In this document: piece after piece, positions 14,101-16,226 of the stretch
Position numbering within the stretch: position 1 is the first letter of the stretch
How the letters are laid out: each line of letters opens with the position of its first letter
NCBI GenBank assembly: GCA_018882625.1
Contig: VERO01000021.1
Span: 1 to 16,226, forward strand
Direction of reading: 5' to 3'
DNA: 16,226 nucleotides
Origin: Phycisphaerales bacterium
GTDB taxonomy: Bacteria > Planctomycetota > Phycisphaerae > Phycisphaerales > SM1A02
The notes under the pieces: generated by a model
What the model saw: only the letters and a program-made list of their open reading frames with translations
The model's database searches: none
What the model was told of the DNA's origin: nothing
Program-made: the position numbers and the translations under genes

Positions 14101-14886
14101 AACATCGTGATGCCGGGACGGGGTCCTGGCGGCAACATCATCAGCGAGGGCCTTGCGGAGTTCAGCGCGATCATGCTGCTGCACCACGAGCGCGGCGCGG
14201 ACCAGGCGACCGTGCTGCGGCGCCGGTGGGAGCAGGAGTACGTGCTTGGGCGCAGCGCAGACAATGAGCGGCCGATCAATCGCGTGACGGGCAGCCGTCC
14301 CGGGGACGGCGTGATCACCTACCAGCGCGCAGGGCTGGTGTTCTGGATGCTGCGCGGCCTCATGGGCGAGGAGGCGATGCTGGCTGGGCTGCGTGACTTC
14401 GTCGTGAAGTGGAAGGACGGCGTGAAGACGCCGGAGGGACTCGACTTCCCGCTGATCGAGGATCTCGTGGAGAGCCTTCGGGCTCGCGCGCCTGACGCGG
14501 CGGCCTTCGATGCGTTCGCCAGCCAGTGGATCCTCGGGAAGGTGCTGCCTGACCTGGCGCTCAATGACGTGTCGGTGAGCGGCGGCGGGAGCGAGTACGT
14601 CACGGTCGCGTCGCTCGCGAACTCGGGCACGGGCTCCGCGGAAGTGATGGTGCGCGTATGGGGCGAGGAGCCCGAGGGCGAAGGGGATCGCCTGCGCCAG
14701 GATGTGCGCGTGCGCATTAGTCCCGGGGCGTCTTCGCCAGTGGAGGTAAAGACGAGCTTCGTGCCCGACCGCATCGAGGTTGATCCGGAGGTCGAGCTGC
14801 TCTTCTCGGGGCGCAAGCGCTGTGAGCGTGCGTTGCCCGTGGCCGGGGTGGTGAAGGGTGCTGGCGCCTCGGAAAAGGCACCCTAG
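11188..14886 (+). CDS. ABC-2 permease fused to M1-family metallopeptidase
   Basis: This is a 1232-residue fusion. Residues about 1-616 carry two groups of hydrophobic helices (about 21-275 and 341-616), which look like two ABC-2 permease halves in one chain. Residues about 617-1232 are an M1 (gluzincin) domain that I expect on the outer face of the membrane. The zinc site is HEGGH 963-967 with third ligand Glu987 in SEGLAEFSA; Y1045 in TYQRAG is the likely catalytic Tyr. The gap between HEGGH and Glu is 19 residues rather than the classical 18. As I recall, this is shared by other annotated ABC permease/M1 aminopeptidase proteins. No GxMEN motif is seen; YAQGFPGNISFSE (925-937) occupies its place. 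The GTG start overlaps the ATPase stop. The exported substrate and the peptidase target are unknown. Confidence 0.9.
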   Translation: MISRLLAYPRLDVLTSWRRPMNIVMLVVFGFMSIGLYSGNVSVNAGSADTGGVKVAINSAFNLAFVDVVVCSLILPFFVAVACGMPALADADRRVMPIVSSTPLTHMQYAASRFAGSVLVLALILALWMLIQMGILELAPIDENERTRVAFSLWAHVGPLLMIVLPMVVFVGGASMWLGALTRQPVLVFALPVVILVTGIFFVWNFNPEWLPRWVDLAMQAADPTGFRWFFRTYVQEDRGVAFYNSAPLSLDALFTTSRIAIAATGLLLVWMTGRRLAWNARSDRRVGDAQALVVAARASDRAQVAQHAALAARGAAPEFTASRPGFIGTLWGILGIELWALVRSPGVWLFGPLILLQTIASSAFAFGPLGTSLLITAGSAAAESFNTLTLLLCLLTLFYTVESLVREERCGLAGIFRSTPIPTGAVLAGKVLANAALAVVIIGCAAIAVAIVIVVQYFRTGIMMPIEPATMLLILGALLAPTLMVWCAFVTLLYALLRNRFVVYGVALAALIGTGLATQFGYLNWLTAWHMWSAVRWSELDRLAFMWDAIVANRIAVLLLAALLVVLALRFWPRRTPDLRAVADRFRPRPLLRAALIPLIAAIPVVAVAIYMAVQIRTGYEGKPAESAAKAYWTRNSRTWEEAPLPALDRVDGDVKLFPDSRELEVTATMVIRNPHQKPMDEVPITVGLHFESSDWTVDGVATDPTRKDQAPPCIEDRSGLYVITPKVPLATDQTVTVSFRLKGAFPDGWSRFGAGTGEFLLPSGVVLTTFSPSFLPMVGYAEGVGVDEKNRRDDRDYPLDLWTTRVDPAFGPAWPTQVRLAVEAPEGWTVNVVGIERESSVADGRRRTVWETEHPVRFFNIVGGPLEAAKGERTTIYHSARTPHNVATMVDALDDVRTRYSQWFGPYPWENLRVTEFPGIAGYAQGFPGNISFSETIGYLSRPVEEGEEGTFDAAYYIVAHEGGHQWWGNIVMPGRGPGGNIISEGLAEFSAIMLLHHERGADQATVLRRRWEQEYVLGRSADNERPINRVTGSRPGDGVITYQRAGLVFWMLRGLMGEEAMLAGLRDFVVKWKDGVKTPEGLDFPLIEDLVESLRARAPDAAAFDAFASQWILGKVLPDLALNDVSVSGGGSEYVTVASLANSGTGSAEVMVRVWGEEPEGEGDRLRQDVRVRISPGASSPVEVKTSFVPDRIEVDPEVELLFSGRKRCERALPVAGVVKGAGASEKAP

Positions 14887-14953
14887 ATTCACGACAATAT
14901 GGTCAGTAATTGAGGCGTCAGGACCGCGAGCAAGCCTGTCCGAGAAGTTTGTG

Positions 14954-14990
14954 CGGTTCGGCATGTGAAGCCCTTGTCCCCGCCGAGCCG
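14954..14990 (+). terminator. Hairpin downstream of the permease/peptidase gene, weak terminator candidate
   Basis: CGGTTCGGC (14954-14962) pairs with GCCGAGCCG (14982-14990) over 9 bp with one G-U, around a 19-nt loop. It begins 67 nt after the stop. It lacks a following T-run, so it could be a 3'-end stabiliser or chance rather than an intrinsic terminator. Confidence 0.25.
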
Positions 14991-15011
14991 ACCTCATAAT
15001 GTTGAGGGCTG

Positions 15012-15054
15012 CCGACTCCCGAGGGGAGCCGGGGCCCGCGGCATGCGGCGGGCC
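15012..15054 (+). promoter_or_regulatory. Two tandem GC-rich hairpins in the SulP leader
   Basis: The first hairpin (15012-15032) has stem CCG-a-CTCCC / GGGAG-c-CGG and loop GAG: 8 pairs with one mismatch. The second (15033-15054) follows with no spacer: GGCCCGC / GCGGGCC with an 8-nt loop. They end 37 nt before the SulP ATG and have no trailing T-run. They may be a structured 5' leader or remnants of a terminator for upstream transcripts. No known riboswitch class was recognised. Confidence 0.4.
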
Positions 15055-15091
15055 TGACCTGCCCGAGCACTCTCCGACCCTGACCCACACC

Positions 15092-16226
15092 ATGGCTTCA
15101 CCCGCGCCTCCCGCGTCCGTTCTCCCTGCGCCTCCTGCGAGCATCGGCCGCGATCTGACAGCTGGCGTCGTGGTGTTCCTCGTCGCCATCCCACTGTGCC
15201 TCGGAATCGCGCTCGCGTCCGGGGCACCGTTGCTTTCCGGGCTCATCTCGGGCGTGATCGGCGGCATCCTCGTGGGTGCCCTCAGCGGATCGAGCATCAG
15301 CGTGACGGGCCCTGCCGCGGGTCTCGCGGCGATCGTGCTCGCGCAGATCACCTCGCTCGGCTCCTTCGAGGCATTCCTGCTGGCGGTGGTCCTGGCTGGC
15401 GGAATGCAGGTCGCCTTCGGGCTGTTCAAGGCTGGAGCCCTCTCCAAGTTCTTCCCCACCAACGTCATCAAGGGGCTTCTCGCGGCCATCGGCGTGCTCC
15501 TGATACTCAAGCAGGTTCCCCACCTTGTCGGCCACGACTCGGACTGGCAGGGGGACATGGCGTTCCGCCAGGAGGACGGCGACAACACCTTCTCGGCGCT
15601 GCTCCATGCGATGCGCGCGTTCCTTCCAGGCGCCGCACTGGTGGGCCTTGTCTCCGTGGCGATCCTGGTCGCATGGCAGAGCGTTCCCGTCCTCAAGAGG
15701 AGCCTGTTTCCCGGACCGCTCGCGGCCGTGCTCGGAGGCACGCTCCTGAGCGAGGGGCTGCGCTGGAGCGGCTCGGCATGGGCCATTGACCCTTCGCACC
15801 TCGTGAATGTCCCGGTGGTCGGCAAGGATGGCCTCGAGTGGAGCGCCATGATCACCTACCCGGACTTCAGCAGGATCGGCGACAGCGCGATCTGGATTGC
15901 GGCGGGCACGCTCGCCATCGTTGCATCCATCGAGACGCTGCTGAATCTCGAGGCCACCGACAAGATGGATCCGCTGAGGCGGGCCTCGCCGCCCAACCGC
16001 GAGCTGCTGGCGCAGGGCACCGGCAACGTCGCGGCGGGCCTCATCGGCGGGCTGCCCATGACCTCGGTGATCGTGCGCAGCTCGGTGAATGCGATGGCGG
16101 GCGGCCTCTCCCGCGTCTCGGCCATCTTTCACGGCGTGCTCCTGCTGGCCAGCGTGGCGATGCTGCCTGGCCTGCTGAACACCATCCCGCTCGCGACACT
16201 CGCCGCGGTGCTGGTGGTCACCGGAT
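15092..16226 (+). CDS. SulP-family inorganic anion transporter, 3' end cut by window
   Basis: This is an inner-membrane anion transporter (SLC26/SulP), likely for sulfate or bicarbonate. 378 codons are in the window and the frame is open to the last base. The SulP core is clear: GSSISVTGPAAG 66-77, KFFPTNVIKG 119-128, ETLLNLEATDKMDP from residue 281, and GGLPMTSVIVRSSVNAMAGG from 319. The first 18 residues are Pro/Ala-rich before the first helix. The ATG at 15092 has no Shine-Dalgarno in its C-rich leader, but it is the first start codon before the conserved domain. The rest of the membrane domain and any C-terminal STAS or carbonic-anhydrase domain lie beyond the window, so the substrate cannot be settled. 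It is on the same strand as the permease operon but 205 bases away, probably a separate unit. Confidence 0.92.
   Translation, partial: MASPAPPASVLPAPPASIGRDLTAGVVVFLVAIPLCLGIALASGAPLLSGLISGVIGGILVGALSGSSISVTGPAAGLAAIVLAQITSLGSFEAFLLAVVLAGGMQVAFGLFKAGALSKFFPTNVIKGLLAAIGVLLILKQVPHLVGHDSDWQGDMAFRQEDGDNTFSALLHAMRAFLPGAALVGLVSVAILVAWQSVPVLKRSLFPGPLAAVLGGTLLSEGLRWSGSAWAIDPSHLVNVPVVGKDGLEWSAMITYPDFSRIGDSAIWIAAGTLAIVASIETLLNLEATDKMDPLRRASPPNRELLAQGTGNVAAGLIGGLPMTSVIVRSSVNAMAGGLSRVSAIFHGVLLLASVAMLPGLLNTIPLATLAAVLVVTG

Larger units (their letters stand above)
14887..15091 (+). other. Intergenic leader region upstream of the SulP gene
   Basis: This is the second-longest stretch here without a gene. It holds a possible hairpin, a -10-like CATAAT at 14995-15000 with a TTGTCC only 15 bp upstream (14974-14979), and two tandem GC-rich hairpins. 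No short frame with convincing coding character was seen, and no T-run terminator follows the permease/peptidase gene. Confidence 0.4.

Noticed and set aside
11233..15855. A 1540-codon open frame on the minus strand, antisense to the permease/peptidase and SulP genes
   Set aside because: It is full of His/Arg/Gly/Pro low-complexity sequence typical of antisense GC-rich frames, has no recognisable domain, and lies opposite well-supported genes.
1..16226. CRISPR array, tRNA/rRNA genes, insertion sequences or attachment sites
   Set aside because: No regularly spaced repeats, cloverleaf-like segments, transposase or integrase frames were found on reading both strands.

Overview
This is a GC-rich bacterial window (roughly two thirds G+C by eye) with high-GC third codon positions throughout. 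I infer a planctomycete, most likely of the Phycisphaerales type. The clearest hint is a secreted protein whose C-terminus reads PAPGALALL...RRRRR, a PEP-CTERM-like sorting tail common in that group. No rRNA, tRNA, CRISPR array, insertion sequence or integrase is visible, and no gene-free stretch exceeds about 220 bases.

Layout. At the left edge is a nucleoside transporter (CNT/NupC family, cut by the window start), convergent with class II fumarase fumC. Upstream of fumC on the same minus strand are a PEP-CTERM-like secreted protein, an SDR oxidoreductase and a glutamine-dependent asparagine-synthetase-type amidotransferase. The last two overlap by 4 nt. Divergently on the plus strand come a non-hydrolysing UDP-GlcNAc 2-epimerase (wecB) and a GT-B glycosyltransferase, followed by a possible 44-residue peptide. 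The amidotransferase, epimerase and glycosyltransferase look like the edge of a surface-glycan locus. The nearby PEP-CTERM-like protein may be functionally linked, because exosortase systems often sit in such loci, but no exosortase is in the window.

The most system-like part is 8619-14886: a PadR repressor, a HAAS/Sensor-type membrane protein, an ABC ATPase, and a giant ABC permease fused to an M1 zinc metallopeptidase. The junctions are an 11-nt overlap, a 66-nt gap holding a promoter-like sequence, and a GTGA overlap. A sigma70-like promoter carrying a 25-bp imperfect palindrome lies at the padR start, which suggests autoregulation. I infer an envelope-sensing or efflux module with a built-in extracytoplasmic peptidase domain.

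At the right edge is the N-terminal part of a SulP anion transporter, preceded by a leader with two tandem GC-rich hairpins.
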